A stretch of DNA of 64,000 nt from positions 2,852,001-2,916,000 of the forward strand of contig NZ_CP026167.1 of the NCBI RefSeq assembly GCF_002902985.1, read 5' to 3'. This document shows, piece after piece, positions 7,430 through 17,256 of the stretch. The notes beneath the pieces were generated by a model. The model was given only the letters and a program-made list of their open reading frames with translations, made no database searches and was not told where the DNA came from. A program made the translations under genes and the position numbers. Source of the stretch: Leclercia sp. LSNIH1 (GTDB taxonomy: Bacteria; Pseudomonadota; Gammaproteobacteria; Enterobacterales; Enterobacteriaceae). Every line of letters starts with the position of its first letter. The stretch's first letter is position 1.

Positions 7430-7453
7430 AAGGTCGCAACAGCGGCCTTTTTT
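7430..7453 (+). terminator. Late-operon terminator before cos
   Basis: AAGGTCGC pairs with GCGGCCTT around AACA, with six T residues. It is the last hairpin before cos and would need antitermination for transcription to enter the head genes. Confidence 0.75.
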
Positions 7454-7502
7454 ATTGCGCATCGCATGCGCATTAATGCAATTGACATCCATTATCGTTT
7501 GC

Positions 7503-7697
7503 GGGTCCTTTCTGGCATATCGGCTTGGTACGGGGCGGCGTCCGCGCAGATTCTCGCTATTTATGAAAATTTTCAGGTATTTGCCGTTTCCGTTCTTCTT
7601 CTGGCTATCTCGCTGTTTTTACTGAAAACACCCCTTCAAAAGAAAGGAAATGGTGAAGCCCAGGAAATGGTGATTTGGCGTCTGTCGTTTCCTTTCT
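7503..7697 (+). other. cos: Lambda-type cos site (cosQ, cosN, cosB)
   Basis: The order matches lambda. cosQ GGGTCCT lies at 7503-7509. The 12-base cohesive end GGGCGGCGTCCG lies at 7533-7544 (lambda has GGGCGGCGACCT), preceded by TACG as in lambda. Three gpNu1-binding sites follow: R3 CGTTTCCGTTCT at 7585, R2 AGAAAGGAAATG (inverted) at 7641 and R1 CGTTTCCTTTCT at 7686. Terminase would cut before 7533, so this is the left end of the packaged genome. The 308 bases between 7412 and 7721 hold only this site and one terminator. Confidence 0.93.
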
Positions 7698-7720
7698 CTG
7701 TTTTATGCAAGGAGTGAGCA

Positions 7721-8266
7721 ATGGAGGTTAACAAAAAAATCTTATCCGAGATTTTCGGCGTCAGCGTTCGCACGATTCAGAACTGGCAGGATCAGGGGAT
7801 GCCGGTAGCGCGTGGAGGCGGGAAGGGAAATGAGGTGCTGTATAATTCCGCCGCCGTTATCGAATGGTATTCAGCGCGTGACACTGCGATTGAAAATGAA
7901 AAATTACGGAAGGAGGTCGAAGACCTGCGGATTGCTTCAGAGTCTGACCTTCAGCCAGGAACGATTGAATATGAGCGGCACCGTCTCACCCGAGCACAGG
8001 CTGACGCTCAGGAACTTAAAAATGCAAAAGAGTCCGCTGAGGTGGTGGAGACCGCATTCTGCACGTTCGTGCTGTCGCGGATAGCCGGAGAAATTGCCAG
8101 TATTATCGATGGAGTGCCTCTGTCGGTTCAGCGGCGCTTCCCGGAACTGGAAAACCGACATATTGATTTCCTCAAGAAGGACGTCATTAAGGCCATGAAC
8201 AAAGCAGCTGCGCTGGATGAAATGATACCGGGGTTGCTGAGTGAATATATCGAACAGTCAGGCTAA
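7721..8266 (+). CDS. Nu1: Terminase small subunit gpNu1
   Basis: The 181-residue protein is the same size as lambda gpNu1. It begins MEVNKKILSEIFGVSVRTIQNWQDQGMPV, the winged helix-turn-helix that binds the R sites in the adjacent cosB. The central part is a charged coiled coil (residues ~55-110) for dimerisation, and the C-terminus contacts gpA. AAGGAG precedes the ATG. It overlaps the large-subunit gene by 26 bases, as in lambda. Confidence 0.95.
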   Translation: MEVNKKILSEIFGVSVRTIQNWQDQGMPVARGGGKGNEVLYNSAAVIEWYSARDTAIENEKLRKEVEDLRIASESDLQPGTIEYERHRLTRAQADAQELKNAKESAEVVETAFCTFVLSRIAGEIASIIDGVPLSVQRRFPELENRHIDFLKKDVIKAMNKAAALDEMIPGLLSEYIEQSG

Positions 8267-10163
8267 GGGGTTGCAGCACTCTGTGAGTGCGGGACTCCGT
8301 TCGCTTTTCCGGCCCGAGCCGCAGACAGCTGTTGAGTGGGCAGACGATAACTATTACCTCCCGAAAGAGTCTGCTTATCAGGAAGGGCGCTGGGAAACCT
8401 TACCCTTCCAGCGTGCGATCATGAATGCCATGGGCAACGACTATATCCGTGAAGTAAATGTCGTGAAATCTGCCCGTGTTGGCTACTCAAAAATGCTGCT
8501 CGGGGTTTACGCGTATTTCATCCAGCATAAGCAGCGAAATTCTCTGATCTGGTTGCCGACTGACGGCGATGCCGAAAACTTTATGAAGTCGCATGTCGAG
8601 CCGACAATCCGTGATATTCCCTCGCTCCTGTCCCTTGCTCCCTGGTATGGCAAGAAACACCGTGACAACACGCTCAGCATGAAACGTTTTTCAAACGGGC
8701 GTGGATTCTGGTGTCTGGGGGGGAAGGCCGCAAAAAACTATCGTGAGAAATCCGTCGATGTGGCGGGCTATGACGAACTGGCCGCCTTTGATGAAGACAT
8801 TGAGAAAGAAGGTTCTCCAACTTTTCTGGGCGATAAGCGAATTGAAGGCTCGGTCTGGCCCAAGTCTATCCGTGGATCCACGCCAAAAGTCAGGGGCACC
8901 TGCCAGATTGAGCGTGCCGCGAAAGAGTCGCAGCACTTTTTGCGGTTCCACGTTCCTTGCCCGCATTGTGGTGAGGAGCAGTACCTGAAATTCGGCGATA
9001 AAGAGACGCCGTTCGGCTTCAAGTGGACGCCGGGTGAGCCTGCCAGTGTGTTTTACCTTTGCGAGCATAACGCCTGTGTGATTAAGCAGCAGGAGCTCGA
9101 TTTTGCGCAGGCCCGTTACCTTTGCGGGGAGACGGGGATCTGGACGCGGGACGGCCTGTGCTGGTTTTCATCATCCGGTACCGAAATTGATCCACCTGAC
9201 AGCGTCACTTTTCATATCTGGACCGCCTACAGTCCCTTCACGACGTGGGTGCAAATCGTCAAAGACTGGATCAAGACCAAAGGGGACACCGGCAAGCGCA
9301 AGACTTTCGTGAACACCACGCTTGGTGAGACATGGGAGCCGAAAATTGGCGACCGTCCCGATGCTGACGTAATGGCCGAACGTAAGGAGCACTTTGGCGC
9401 CGCGGTACCGGACCGGGTGGCCTACCTGACTGCCGGTATCGACTCCCAGCTTGACCGTTATGAAATGCGGGTCTGGGGCTGGGGGCCCGGCGAAGAAAGC
9501 TGGCTTATCGACAGGCAGATCATCATGGGCCGTCATGACGATGAAGCCACTCTGCTCAGGGTTGATGAGGCTATCAACCGGACATACACCCGGGAAAATG
9601 GGGTGCAAATGTCGGTTTCACGCATCTGCTGGGATATCGGCGGTATCGACCCGACCATCGTTTACAACCGCTCGAAAAAGCATGGCCTGTTCCGCCTGAT
9701 ACCCATTAAAGGGGCATCTGTCTACGGTAAACCCGTTGCCAGCATGCCGCGCAAACGCAACAAAAACGGTGTTTATCTCACGGAAGTGGGAACCGATACG
9801 GCAAAAGAGCAAATCTATAACCGTTTCACCCTCGTGCCAGAGGCCGGTGAACCCCTCGCCGGGGCAGTGCATTTCCCGAATAACCCTGAAATCTATGATT
9901 TAGCTGAAGCCCAGCAACTGACAGCTGAGGAGCAGGTCGAAAAGTGGGTGGACGGTAAGAAAAAGATCGTCTGGGACAGCAAAAAGCGACGAAATGAGGC
10001 GCTCGACTGCTTTGTCTACGCACTTGCAGCCCTGCGGATCAGCATTTCGCGATGGCAGCTTAATCTCGATTCTCTTCTGGCAAGTCTGCTGGAGGAAGAC
10101 AGCGGGCGTAAAAATCACAAAACCCTGGCGGATTACGCCCGGGCATTATCCGGAGAAGAATAA
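8241..10163 (+). CDS. A: Terminase large subunit gpA
   Basis: The 640-residue protein matches lambda gpA (641 aa) in length and landmarks. The packaging ATPase has the variant Walker [10 protein letters not shown] at residues 76-84 and the Walker B region [10 protein letters not shown] zinc-like CPHCGEE...CEHNAC block and the nuclease domain ([10 protein letters not shown]) follow. It cuts concatemers at cos and drives DNA into the prohead. It ends TAATG with the gpW start. Confidence 0.95.
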   Translation: MNISNSQAKGLQHSVSAGLRSLFRPEPQTAVEWADDNYYLPKESAYQEGRWETLPFQRAIMNAMGNDYIREVNVVKSARVGYSKMLLGVYAYFIQHKQRNSLIWLPTDGDAENFMKSHVEPTIRDIPSLLSLAPWYGKKHRDNTLSMKRFSNGRGFWCLGGKAAKNYREKSVDVAGYDELAAFDEDIEKEGSPTFLGDKRIEGSVWPKSIRGSTPKVRGTCQIERAAKESQHFLRFHVPCPHCGEEQYLKFGDKETPFGFKWTPGEPASVFYLCEHNACVIKQQELDFAQARYLCGETGIWTRDGLCWFSSSGTEIDPPDSVTFHIWTAYSPFTTWVQIVKDWIKTKGDTGKRKTFVNTTLGETWEPKIGDRPDADVMAERKEHFGAAVPDRVAYLTAGIDSQLDRYEMRVWGWGPGEESWLIDRQIIMGRHDDEATLLRVDEAINRTYTRENGVQMSVSRICWDIGGIDPTIVYNRSKKHGLFRLIPIKGASVYGKPVASMPRKRNKNGVYLTEVGTDTAKEQIYNRFTLVPEAGEPLAGAVHFPNNPEIYDLAEAQQLTAEEQVEKWVDGKKKIVWDSKKRRNEALDCFVYALAALRISISRWQLNLDSLLASLLEEDSGRKNHKTLADYARALSGEE

Positions 10164-10369
10164 TGGCGACACAGGCTGACCTGGAGGCAGCACGCGCTGC
10201 ATTACATGACCTCATGATGGGTAAACGGGTGGCAACGGTACAGAAAGATGGTCGAAGGGTGGAATTTACAGCTACCTCAGTCAGCGAGCTGAGAAAATAC
10301 ATTGCTGACCTTGAATCTCAGGTTGGCTCCACTTCACGGCGCCGGGGACCGGCAGGGTTTTATGTATGA
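10163..10369 (+). CDS. W: Head completion protein gpW
   Basis: The 68-residue protein has the same length as lambda gpW and shares [30 protein letters not shown] and the C-terminal [10 protein letters not shown]. After packaging, gpW binds below the portal and retains DNA while providing the platform for gpFII. Its stop overlaps the portal ATG. Confidence 0.95.
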   Translation: MATQADLEAARAALHDLMMGKRVATVQKDGRRVEFTATSVSELRKYIADLESQVGSTSRRRGPAGFYV

Positions 10370-11958
10370 AATTACCAGCTTTAGTGGGGCCGGACGGTAG
10401 AACATCCCTGCGCGAATATGCCGGGTATCACGGCGGTGGCGGCGGCTTTGGCGGCCAGTTGCGATCCTGGAATCCGCCCATCGAAAGTGCTGATGCGGCG
10501 CTCCTGCCTAATTTCTCACGTGGAAATGCCCGTGCTGACGATCTTGTACGAAATAACGGCTACGCAGCAAACGCCGTGCAACTTCACCAGGATCACATAG
10601 TCGGGTCATTTTTCAGACTGAGTTACTGCCCGAGCTGGCGTTATCTTGGCATTAAAGAAGAGGAGAGCCGCGCGTTTGCCAGGGAGGTGGAAGCCGCCTG
10701 GTATGAGTATGCTGAAGATGACTTTTGCGGAATTGATGCCGAGCGCAAGCGAACGTTTACGATGATGATCCGTGAGGGGGTCGCGACGCATGCATTCAAC
10801 GGTGAGTTGTGCGTGCAGCCCACCTGGGACAGTGATTCAACGCGGCTTTTCCGCACGCAATTCAAAATGGTCAGCCCGAAGCGCGTGAGCAACCCGAATA
10901 ACATGGGGGACACCCGGAACTGCCGTGCCGGTGTCAGCATAAACGATGCTGGTGCAGCGCTGGGCTATTACGTGAGTGAGGACGGTTACCCGGGCTGGAT
11001 GGCACAGAAATGGACGTATATTCCCCGGGAACTGCCCGGGGGCAGACCATCGTTTATCCATGTGTTCGAGCCGCTCGAAGACGGGCAAACCCGCGGCGCT
11101 AACGTGTTTTACAGCGTGATGGAGCAGATGAAGATGCTCGACACCCTGCAAAACACGCAGCTGCAGAGTGCGATCGTGAAAGCGATGTATGCAGCCACCA
11201 TCGAAAGCGAACTGGATACGCAGACGGCAATGGACTTTATCCTCGGCTCTGACAGTAAAGACCAGCAAAGCAAAATGACAGGGTGGCTCGGTGAGATGGC
11301 ATCGTATTACACCGCGGCGCCGGTTCGGCTCGGTGGTGCCAAAGTCCCGCACCTGATGCCTGGTGATTCACTGAATCTGCAGTCAGCACAGGATACGGAT
11401 AACGGTTATTCAACCTTTGAACAGTCACTGCTGCGCTATATCGCCGCCGGGCTGGGGGTGTCATACGAGCAGCTCTCGCGTAACTATTCCCAGATGAGTT
11501 ACTCCACCGCACGCGCCAGCGCCAATGAATCCTGGGCGTTCTTTATGGGTCGCCGCAAGTTCGTCGCAGCCCGGCAGGCCTGTCAGATGTTTGTCTGCTG
11601 GCTGGAAGAGGCGATTGCTCGCCGGGTTGTCACGCTCCCATCCAAAGCCAGGTTCAGCTTCCATGAAGCGAGAACCTCATGGGGTAACGCAAACTGGATC
11701 GGTTCGGGGCGTATGGCTATTGATGGCCTGAAGGAGGTGCAGGAGGCTGTAATGCTGATCGAGGCCGGTCTCAGTACCTATGAGAAGGAGTGCGCTAAAC
11801 GCGGGGATGACTATCAGGAAATATTTTCTCAGCAGGTACGTGAAACTATGGAGCGCCGGAGTGCGGGCCTAAAACCTCCGGCCTGGGCGGCAGCCGCTTT
11901 TGAATCCGGGCTGAAAAAATCAAACGAGGAGAATAAAGATGACGCCAGAGCTGCGTAA
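10366..11958 (+). CDS. B: Portal protein gpB
   Basis: The 530-residue protein has the lambda-type portal length (533 aa). Features include the N-terminal [19 protein letters not shown] region, the [17 protein letters not shown] segment and a proline- and charge-rich tail. Twelve copies form the DNA channel at one vertex of the head. It overlaps gpW by four bases and the protease gene by 20. Confidence 0.93.
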   Translation: MKLPALVGPDGRTSLREYAGYHGGGGGFGGQLRSWNPPIESADAALLPNFSRGNARADDLVRNNGYAANAVQLHQDHIVGSFFRLSYCPSWRYLGIKEEESRAFAREVEAAWYEYAEDDFCGIDAERKRTFTMMIREGVATHAFNGELCVQPTWDSDSTRLFRTQFKMVSPKRVSNPNNMGDTRNCRAGVSINDAGAALGYYVSEDGYPGWMAQKWTYIPRELPGGRPSFIHVFEPLEDGQTRGANVFYSVMEQMKMLDTLQNTQLQSAIVKAMYAATIESELDTQTAMDFILGSDSKDQQSKMTGWLGEMASYYTAAPVRLGGAKVPHLMPGDSLNLQSAQDTDNGYSTFEQSLLRYIAAGLGVSYEQLSRNYSQMSYSTARASANESWAFFMGRRKFVAARQACQMFVCWLEEAIARRVVTLPSKARFSFHEARTSWGNANWIGSGRMAIDGLKEVQEAVMLIEAGLSTYEKECAKRGDDYQEIFSQQVRETMERRSAGLKPPAWAAAAFESGLKKSNEENKDDARAA

Positions 11959-13264
11959 TCTCCCGCATATTGCCAGCATGGCCTTTAATGAGCCGCTGAT
12001 GCTTGAACCCGCCTATGCGCGGGTTTTCTTTTGCGCACTGGCAGGTCAGCTGGGGATCACCCGACTGACGGATACGGTGTCGGGCGCAACGCTCGGTGCC
12101 GAGCAGATTGCCGAGCCGCTGGCGCTATTTGGTGATGATGAGGAAATGGGACCCCGGACAGCGCGCAGTTACCAGATAACGAACGGCATCGCGGTGCTGC
12201 CCGTTTCCGGGACGCTGGTCAGTAAAACCCGGTCGCTGCAGCCTTACTCCGGCATGACGGGATACAACGGGATCATTGCCCGCCTGCAGCAGGCCATGAG
12301 CGATCCCGGCGTCGACGGCATTCTCCTCGATATGGATACGCCTGGCGGGATGGTGTCCGGTGCATTCGACTGCGCCGACATTATTGTGCGGATGCGCGAT
12401 ATCAAGCCTATCTGGGCGCTGGCAAACGATATGAACTGCAGCGCCGGGCAGCTTATCGCCAGCGCCGCTTCCCGCCGTCTGGTCACCCAGACCGCGCGTA
12501 CGGGCTCAATCGGCGTGATGATGGCGCACAGCAACTACGGCGCTGCCCTGAAAACGCAGGGCGTCGAGGTGACCCTGATTTACAGCGGCGATCACAAGGT
12601 TGATGGCAATCCCTACGAAAAACTACCGAAAGACGTTCGCGATGATTTTCAGACGCGAATAGACGCCACGCGCCGGATGTTTGCCGAAAAGGTTGCTGCT
12701 TATACCGGCATGTCCGTTCAGTCCGTGCTGGATACCGAAGCGGCTGTATTTTCCGGTCAGGAATCGGTGGATGCCGGTCTGGCTGAAGAGCTGGTCAATA
12801 ACACTGACGCGCTGAACGTGATGCGCGAGTCACTTAACAAACGAAAAACAATCTCCCCTGGAGGAAATATGGAAAAAGTAACCACCGCATCAGCTGCGGA
12901 TGCAATTCAGGCCACCGCGTCAGCAGAACAGACAAATACCGTCGAAACCGCTGCTGCAGTTGTTGCTTCACCGGCAGAGGTCAGTGCCCGGGTCGCCGCA
13001 GCGGTGAGTGCCGAAAATGGCCGAATTATGGGGATCCTGAACTGCGAAGAGGCGAAAGGACGTGAGTCACAGGCGCGTGCACTGGCCGAAACGCCGGGTA
13101 TGACGGTCGAAAGCGCACAGCGCATTCTGGCCGCTGCACCGCAAAGTGCCCAGGCGCGTTCCGATACGGCACTGGATCGCCTGATGGAAACAGCACCTGG
13201 TGCGTTGTCCTCAGGTAATGCATCTGCTGAAGCAGGTGAAGATTTGTTAAACACCCCCATTTAA
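11939..13264 (+). CDS. C: Head protease gpC (S49 family) with scaffold domain
   Basis: The 441-residue protein combines a ClpP/SppA-like S49 protease (residues ~70-280) with a C-terminal scaffold region, as lambda gpC (439 aa). The nucleophile is Ser168 in NDMNCSAGQL, and the TGSIGVMMAHSNYG block is typical. It matures the prohead by cutting portal and scaffold. A terminator-like hairpin lies inside the early codons at 12006-12029. An internal start at 12869 makes the free scaffold. Confidence 0.93.
   Translation: MTPELRNLPHIASMAFNEPLMLEPAYARVFFCALAGQLGITRLTDTVSGATLGAEQIAEPLALFGDDEEMGPRTARSYQITNGIAVLPVSGTLVSKTRSLQPYSGMTGYNGIIARLQQAMSDPGVDGILLDMDTPGGMVSGAFDCADIIVRMRDIKPIWALANDMNCSAGQLIASAASRRLVTQTARTGSIGVMMAHSNYGAALKTQGVEVTLIYSGDHKVDGNPYEKLPKDVRDDFQTRIDATRRMFAEKVAAYTGMSVQSVLDTEAAVFSGQESVDAGLAEELVNNTDALNVMRESLNKRKTISPGGNMEKVTTASAADAIQATASAEQTNTVETAAAVVASPAEVSARVAAAVSAENGRIMGILNCEEAKGRESQARALAETPGMTVESAQRILAAAPQSAQARSDTALDRLMETAPGALSSGNASAEAGEDLLNTPI
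12869..13264 (+). CDS. nu3: Scaffold protein gpNu3 (internal start in C)
   Basis: An in-frame ATG at codon 311 of C follows a strong CTGGAGGAAAT site, giving a 131-residue Ala-rich scaffold that shares the C-terminus of gpC. Lambda makes Nu3 in the same way. It guides assembly of gpE into proheads and is then lost. The start is inferred from the ribosome site and the lambda precedent. Confidence 0.8.
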   Translation: MEKVTTASAADAIQATASAEQTNTVETAAAVVASPAEVSARVAAAVSAENGRIMGILNCEEAKGRESQARALAETPGMTVESAQRILAAAPQSAQARSDTALDRLMETAPGALSSGNASAEAGEDLLNTPI

Positions 13265-13273
13265 GAGGCTCTT

Positions 13274-13606
13274 ATGGCAACGACTGAAGTTTTTACCCAT
13301 CAACAGCCGCTGGGCAACAGTGATCCGGCACATACTGCATATGCACCTGGTGAACTGACAGCATCCACCCCGGCAATGACCCCACTCATGCTGGATGCCG
13401 CTACGGGCAAGTTAACGGTCTGGGACGGTACTCACGCTGGCGCGGCATGCGGTATTCTGGCCGTAGCGGCAGACCAGAGCAGCGTGGAACTGGCATTTTA
13501 TAAATCCGGCTCATTCCGCATTGAAGATGTTCTCTGGCCTTCAGCTGTGACCGATGAGCATATCAAACGTAACGCGTTCACCGGCACGGCCGTCAGCATC
13601 ATCTGA
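13274..13606 (+). CDS. D: Head decoration protein gpD
   Basis: The 110-residue protein equals lambda gpD in length and shares the N-terminal [19 protein letters not shown] pattern and the RIEDVLWP block. Trimers sit on the expanded head and stabilise it against internal DNA pressure. A GC hairpin with T tract follows the gene, before E. Confidence 0.95.
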   Translation: MATTEVFTHQQPLGNSDPAHTAYAPGELTASTPAMTPLMLDAATGKLTVWDGTHAGAACGILAVAADQSSVELAFYKSGSFRIEDVLWPSAVTDEHIKRNAFTGTAVSII

Positions 13607-13636
13607 ATCCTTTCTTATCACTCACATTCATCCATA

Positions 13637-13660
13637 AAAGCCGCCTGCGCGGCTTTTTTT
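13637..13660 (+). terminator. Terminator-like hairpin between D and E
   Basis: AAAGCCGC pairs with GCGGCTTT around CTGC and runs into more T residues. It lies within the late operon, so it may be suppressed by antitermination or may tune D against E. Confidence 0.7.
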
Positions 13661-13673
13661 ACGGGAAAAATCT

Positions 13674-14699
13674 ATGTCGATTTATACTACTGCCCAGTTG
13701 CTGGCGGTCAATCAGAAGAAATTTAAGTTCGATCCGCTTTTCCTTCGCATCTTCTTCCGCGAAAGCTATCCCTTCAGCACTGAAAAAGTGTACCTGTCGC
13801 AAATCCCGGGCCTGGTGAACATGGCACTCTATGTCTCGCCTGTTATTTCCGGCAAGGTCATCCGCTCCCGCGGTGGCACAACCTCAGAATTTACGCCTGG
13901 CTATGTCAAGCCGAAGCATGAAGTAAACCCGCAGATGACCCTGCGTCGCCTGCCGGATGAAGATCCACAGAACCTGGCTGATCCTGCCTATCGCCGCCGC
14001 CGCATCATTCTGCAGAACATGAAAGATGAAGAGCTGGCGATTGCACAGGTAGAAGAAATGCAGGCCGTATCCGCCGTGCTCAGCGGTAAATATACCATGA
14101 CCGGGGAGGCGTTTGAGCCGGTGGAGGTGGATATGCAACGCAGCGCCAGAAACAACATTGTTCAGGCGGGTGCTGCGGCCTGGTCCGCCCGGGACAAAGA
14201 AACCTATGATCCGACCGATGATATCGAGACGTATGCGGTGAATGCCAGTGGCGTGGTCAACATCATCGTGTTCGATCCAAAGGGCTGGTCACTGTTCCGC
14301 TCCTTCAAGGCCGTCAAAGACAAGCTGGATACCCGCCGCGGCTCTAACTCTGAGCTGGAAACCGCACTCAAGGATCTCGGTCAGGCGGTTTCCTACAAGG
14401 GTATGTATGGCGATGTGGCAATTGTCGTGTATGCCGGTCAGTACGTTGAAGGGGGCGTGCAGAAGAATTACCTGCCGGATAACACCATGGTACTGGGTAA
14501 CACACAGGCGCGCGGTCTGCGGACCTATGGCTGTATCCAGGATGTGGACGCGCAGCGCGAGGGCATTAACGCCTCTGCTCGCTATCCAAAAAACTGGGTG
14601 CAGACCGGTGACCCGGCCCGTGAATTCACCATGATCCAGTCCGCGCCGCTGATGCTGCTGGCAGACGCGGACGAGTTTGTGTCCGTCAAACTCGCGTAA
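13674..14699 (+). CDS. E: Major capsid protein gpE
   Basis: The 341-residue protein is identical in length to lambda gpE and shows the HK97-fold landmarks of that family (FFRESYPF near the start, NIIVFDPKGWSLFRSFKAV in the middle, RTYGCIQDVDAQREGI late). It forms the icosahedral shell. Confidence 0.95.
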   Translation: MSIYTTAQLLAVNQKKFKFDPLFLRIFFRESYPFSTEKVYLSQIPGLVNMALYVSPVISGKVIRSRGGTTSEFTPGYVKPKHEVNPQMTLRRLPDEDPQNLADPAYRRRRIILQNMKDEELAIAQVEEMQAVSAVLSGKYTMTGEAFEPVEVDMQRSARNNIVQAGAAAWSARDKETYDPTDDIETYAVNASGVVNIIVFDPKGWSLFRSFKAVKDKLDTRRGSNSELETALKDLGQAVSYKGMYGDVAIVVYAGQYVEGGVQKNYLPDNTMVLGNTQARGLRTYGCIQDVDAQREGINASARYPKNWVQTGDPAREFTMIQSAPLMLLADADEFVSVKLA

Positions 14700-14710
14700 C
14701 TTCCACCCGG

Positions 14711-14732
14711 TGGCCCTTCGGGGCCAATTTTT
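14711..14732 (+). terminator. Terminator-like hairpin after E
   Basis: TGGCCC pairs with GGGCCA around a TTCG tetraloop and is followed by ATTTTTC. It lies just before the FI ribosome site. Confidence 0.6.
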
Positions 14733-14745
14733 CGGAGTAGCTTCC

Positions 14746-15153
14746 ATGACTGAAAAAGAGACACTCATCGCCCGGCTGAAAGAGCTGGGCAAAATGCTTG
14801 GCCGTGACGTAAATACCAGCGGCACCATCCAAGAGCTGTCGATGCGTATTGCTGAGCTTGAAGAGGAGCTGGATGGAGATGCCGGTTCGGTTGACGGTGA
14901 AAATGGAGAGGAGAATGCTTCCGGCAGCACCGGCAGCACCGACGGTGATATTGCTGACGCGGCGAAAGAAAAAAAGAAAGCGACCACAACCGATGACCGG
15001 ATAACAGTAGAAACGCTGGCAACCCTGCATATTGACGCGCTGCATGCCACGCGTAACGAACCGGTCTCCATCGCTGAGCCCGGTGTGATCATTCGCGTAT
15101 CCGAACAGGATGTAGACGAGCTGATCGCAAAGGGGCTGGCCAGAGAAGTCTGA
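14746..15153 (+). CDS. FI: DNA-packaging accessory protein gpFI
   Basis: The 135-residue acidic protein starts MTEKETLIARLKELGKMLGRDV, close to lambda FI (132 aa), and ends with a VSEQDVDELIAKGLA motif. The middle is a flexible Gly/Ser/Asp-rich linker. In lambda it helps terminase dock on the prohead. The ATG at 14746 has CGGAG eight bases upstream; an upstream in-frame extension overlaps E and lacks a site. Confidence 0.9.
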   Translation: MTEKETLIARLKELGKMLGRDVNTSGTIQELSMRIAELEEELDGDAGSVDGENGEENASGSTGSTDGDIADAAKEKKKATTTDDRITVETLATLHIDALHATRNEPVSIAEPGVIIRVSEQDVDELIAKGLAREV

Positions 15154-15163
15154 AGGGGACCGC

Positions 15164-15517
15164 ATGGCTGTTTTCGATAATCTCTTTGACGAGGCCATGT
15201 CGCGAGCGGATGGCGCTATCCGCAGTGTGATGGGCGCAGAGGCAAAGGTGATGTCAGGCGCTTTGTCAGGTGTCACCCTGATGGGCGTTTTCGATGATCC
15301 GGAGAATATTGGTTATGCCAGTGTGGGGATTCGGGTTGAAGGTACCAGTCCGACCCTGTTTGTGGAAACCGCCACTGTTCAGCAGCTGGAACGCATGGAC
15401 ACCCTGATGATTAACGGGCGGGCTTTCTGGGTTGAGCGAATTGGCCCTGACGATTGTGGATCCTGCCATATCTGGCTGGGTAACGGGAGCCCGCCCGCCG
15501 GTACCCGCCGTCGTTAA
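15164..15517 (+). CDS. FII: Head-tail connector gpFII
   Basis: The 117-residue protein equals lambda gpFII in length. It binds below gpW and provides the surface for tail attachment. It follows FI by ten bases with AGGGGA as ribosome site. Confidence 0.92.
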   Translation: MAVFDNLFDEAMSRADGAIRSVMGAEAKVMSGALSGVTLMGVFDDPENIGYASVGIRVEGTSPTLFVETATVQQLERMDTLMINGRAFWVERIGPDDCGSCHIWLGNGSPPAGTRRR

Positions 15518-15526
15518 GGAGGCTGC

Positions 15527-16081
15527 ATGTCCATTAAAGGCCTTGAGCAGGCGATAGAGAACCTCAACAGCATCAGCAAAACGGCCGTCCCGCGAGCGTC
15601 GGCACAGGCCGTTAACCGCGTGGCAAACCGGGCCGTCAGCCGCAGCGTGGCAGTCGTGTCGAAAGATACCCGGGTCCCGCGAAAACTGGTAAAGCAACGC
15701 GCCAGGCTGAGACGTGCGACGGTTAATAAACCCCGCGCGCTTATCCGTGTAAACCGTGGCAATTTACCGGCCATAAAACTGGGTACCGCCAGCGTGCGCC
15801 TTTCCCGCAGAAAACGGGATAAGAAAGGGGCCAACAGCGTGCTGCGCATAGGACCGTTCCGTTTCCCGGGCGGATTCATTCAGCAGCTTAAAAACGGTCG
15901 CTGGCACGTCATGAGGCGAACAGCAAAGCCCCGTTATCCGATCGAAGTGGTCAGCATTCCTCTGGCAGCCCCTTTAACCACGGCATTTAAAGCTGAGCTG
16001 CCGAAGCTCATGGACTCGGATATGCCCAAAGAGCTCCGGGCATCCCTTACAAACCAACTCAGGTTGATTCTGACAAAATGA
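15527..16081 (+). CDS. Z: Minor tail protein gpZ (tail completion)
   Basis: The 184-residue strongly basic protein (many Arg and Lys between residues 30 and 110) matches lambda gpZ (192 aa). It is added at the head end of the tail and is needed for correct DNA positioning. AAGGAGG precedes it, and it overlaps gpU by four bases. Confidence 0.9.
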   Translation: MSIKGLEQAIENLNSISKTAVPRASAQAVNRVANRAVSRSVAVVSKDTRVPRKLVKQRARLRRATVNKPRALIRVNRGNLPAIKLGTASVRLSRRKRDKKGANSVLRIGPFRFPGGFIQQLKNGRWHVMRRTAKPRYPIEVVSIPLAAPLTTAFKAELPKLMDSDMPKELRASLTNQLRLILTK

Positions 16082-16476
16082 AACACAGTGATATCCGACA
16101 GTTGATTCTTGACGCGCTGGAAAGCGCGATGGGTACTGACGCCATTTATTTTGACGGCAGGCCAGCAGTGCTCGAAGAGGGAGATTTCCCGGCCGTCGCC
16201 GTTTATCTCACCGACGCGGAGTACACCGGGGAAGAACTGGATGCCGATGTCTGGCAGGCCACTCTTCATGTAGAAGTCTTTCTTCCTGCCCAGGTGCCTG
16301 ATTCGGAGCTGGATGAATGGATGGAAGCGCGTGTTTACCCGGTTCTGGCGGAGATCCCGGGGCTTGCATCCCTTATCACCAACATGGTGCAGCAGGGCTA
16401 TGACTACCAGCGCGATGATGATATCGGACTCTGGAGTTCAGCCGATCTGAAATATTCCATCACCTACGAAATGTGA
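16078..16476 (+). CDS. U: Tail terminator gpU
   Basis: The 132-residue acidic protein is one residue longer than lambda gpU. It forms the hexameric ring that stops tail-tube growth and makes the joint with the head. The start ATGA overlaps the Z stop. Confidence 0.92.
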   Translation: MKHSDIRQLILDALESAMGTDAIYFDGRPAVLEEGDFPAVAVYLTDAEYTGEELDADVWQATLHVEVFLPAQVPDSELDEWMEARVYPVLAEIPGLASLITNMVQQGYDYQRDDDIGLWSSADLKYSITYEM

Positions 16477-16483
16477 GGACGTT

Positions 16484-17221
16484 ATGACCACACCTAACCC
16501 GCTGGCACCGACGAAAGGGGCCGGCACCACCCTCTGGATTTACACCGGAAGCGGCGATCCCTACGCCAGTCCCCTTTCGGATGTTAACTGGCTGCGTCTG
16601 GCAAAGATCAAGGATCTGCAGCCAGGCGAACTCACCGCCGAGTCAGAGGACGACACCTATATCGATGACGACAACGCCGACTGGGCTTCATCCATGCAGG
16701 GTCAGAAATCAGCAGGCGACACGAGTTTTACTCTGGCATGGCTGCCGGGTGAAAGCGGTCAGCAGGACCTGGTGAACTGGTTCGATGACGGCACGGTTAA
16801 AGGATACAAAATCAAGTACCCGAATGGCGCCGTCGATGTCTTTAAAGGCTGGGTGAGCAGCCTTGGAAAGACCGTTTCGGCTAAAGAAGTTATGACCCGA
16901 ACGGCAAAGATCACCAATAACGGCAAACCCTCACTGGCAGAAGACAGCGGTACCGCGGTAATTGGCGTGACGGGTATCAGCCTGGATAAATCCACTGCAG
17001 CGGTTGCTGTCGGTGCGACCACGCAACTGGCAGTGACGGTCCTGCCAGCCAGCGCTTCAGATGCTTCCTTCCGCGTGGCGACTTCTGATCCGTCGAAAGC
17101 AACAGTGACGGTCAGTGGTTCAACGCTGACCGTCACCGGCGTGGCGGCGGGCACCGTTGAAATTATTGTCATGACCAATAGCGGTAACTTTGCGGCAATC
17201 TGCAAGGTGACCGTTTCCTGA
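16484..17221 (+). CDS. V: Major tail tube protein gpV with Ig-like domain
   Basis: The 245-residue protein is almost the length of lambda gpV (246 aa). Residues 1-155 are the tube domain. Residues ~160-245 form a Big_2-type Ig-like domain ([20 protein letters not shown]...), displayed on the tail surface and thought to help adsorb to cells. A GGGGC/GCCCC hairpin lies just after the gene. Confidence 0.93.
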   Translation: MTTPNPLAPTKGAGTTLWIYTGSGDPYASPLSDVNWLRLAKIKDLQPGELTAESEDDTYIDDDNADWASSMQGQKSAGDTSFTLAWLPGESGQQDLVNWFDDGTVKGYKIKYPNGAVDVFKGWVSSLGKTVSAKEVMTRTAKITNNGKPSLAEDSGTAVIGVTGISLDKSTAAVAVGATTQLAVTVLPASASDASFRVATSDPSKATVTVSGSTLTVTGVAAGTVEIIVMTNSGNFAAICKVTVS

Positions 17222-17256
17222 ATCCCGGGGCGTGAGCCCCGTACTCCGGAGTAAAT

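Noticed and set aside
7466..7717. Open frame of 83 codons just before Nu1
   Set aside because: It covers the cos site and its gpNu1-binding sites, has no ribosome site, and its sequence matches lambda cos DNA base by base rather than any protein.
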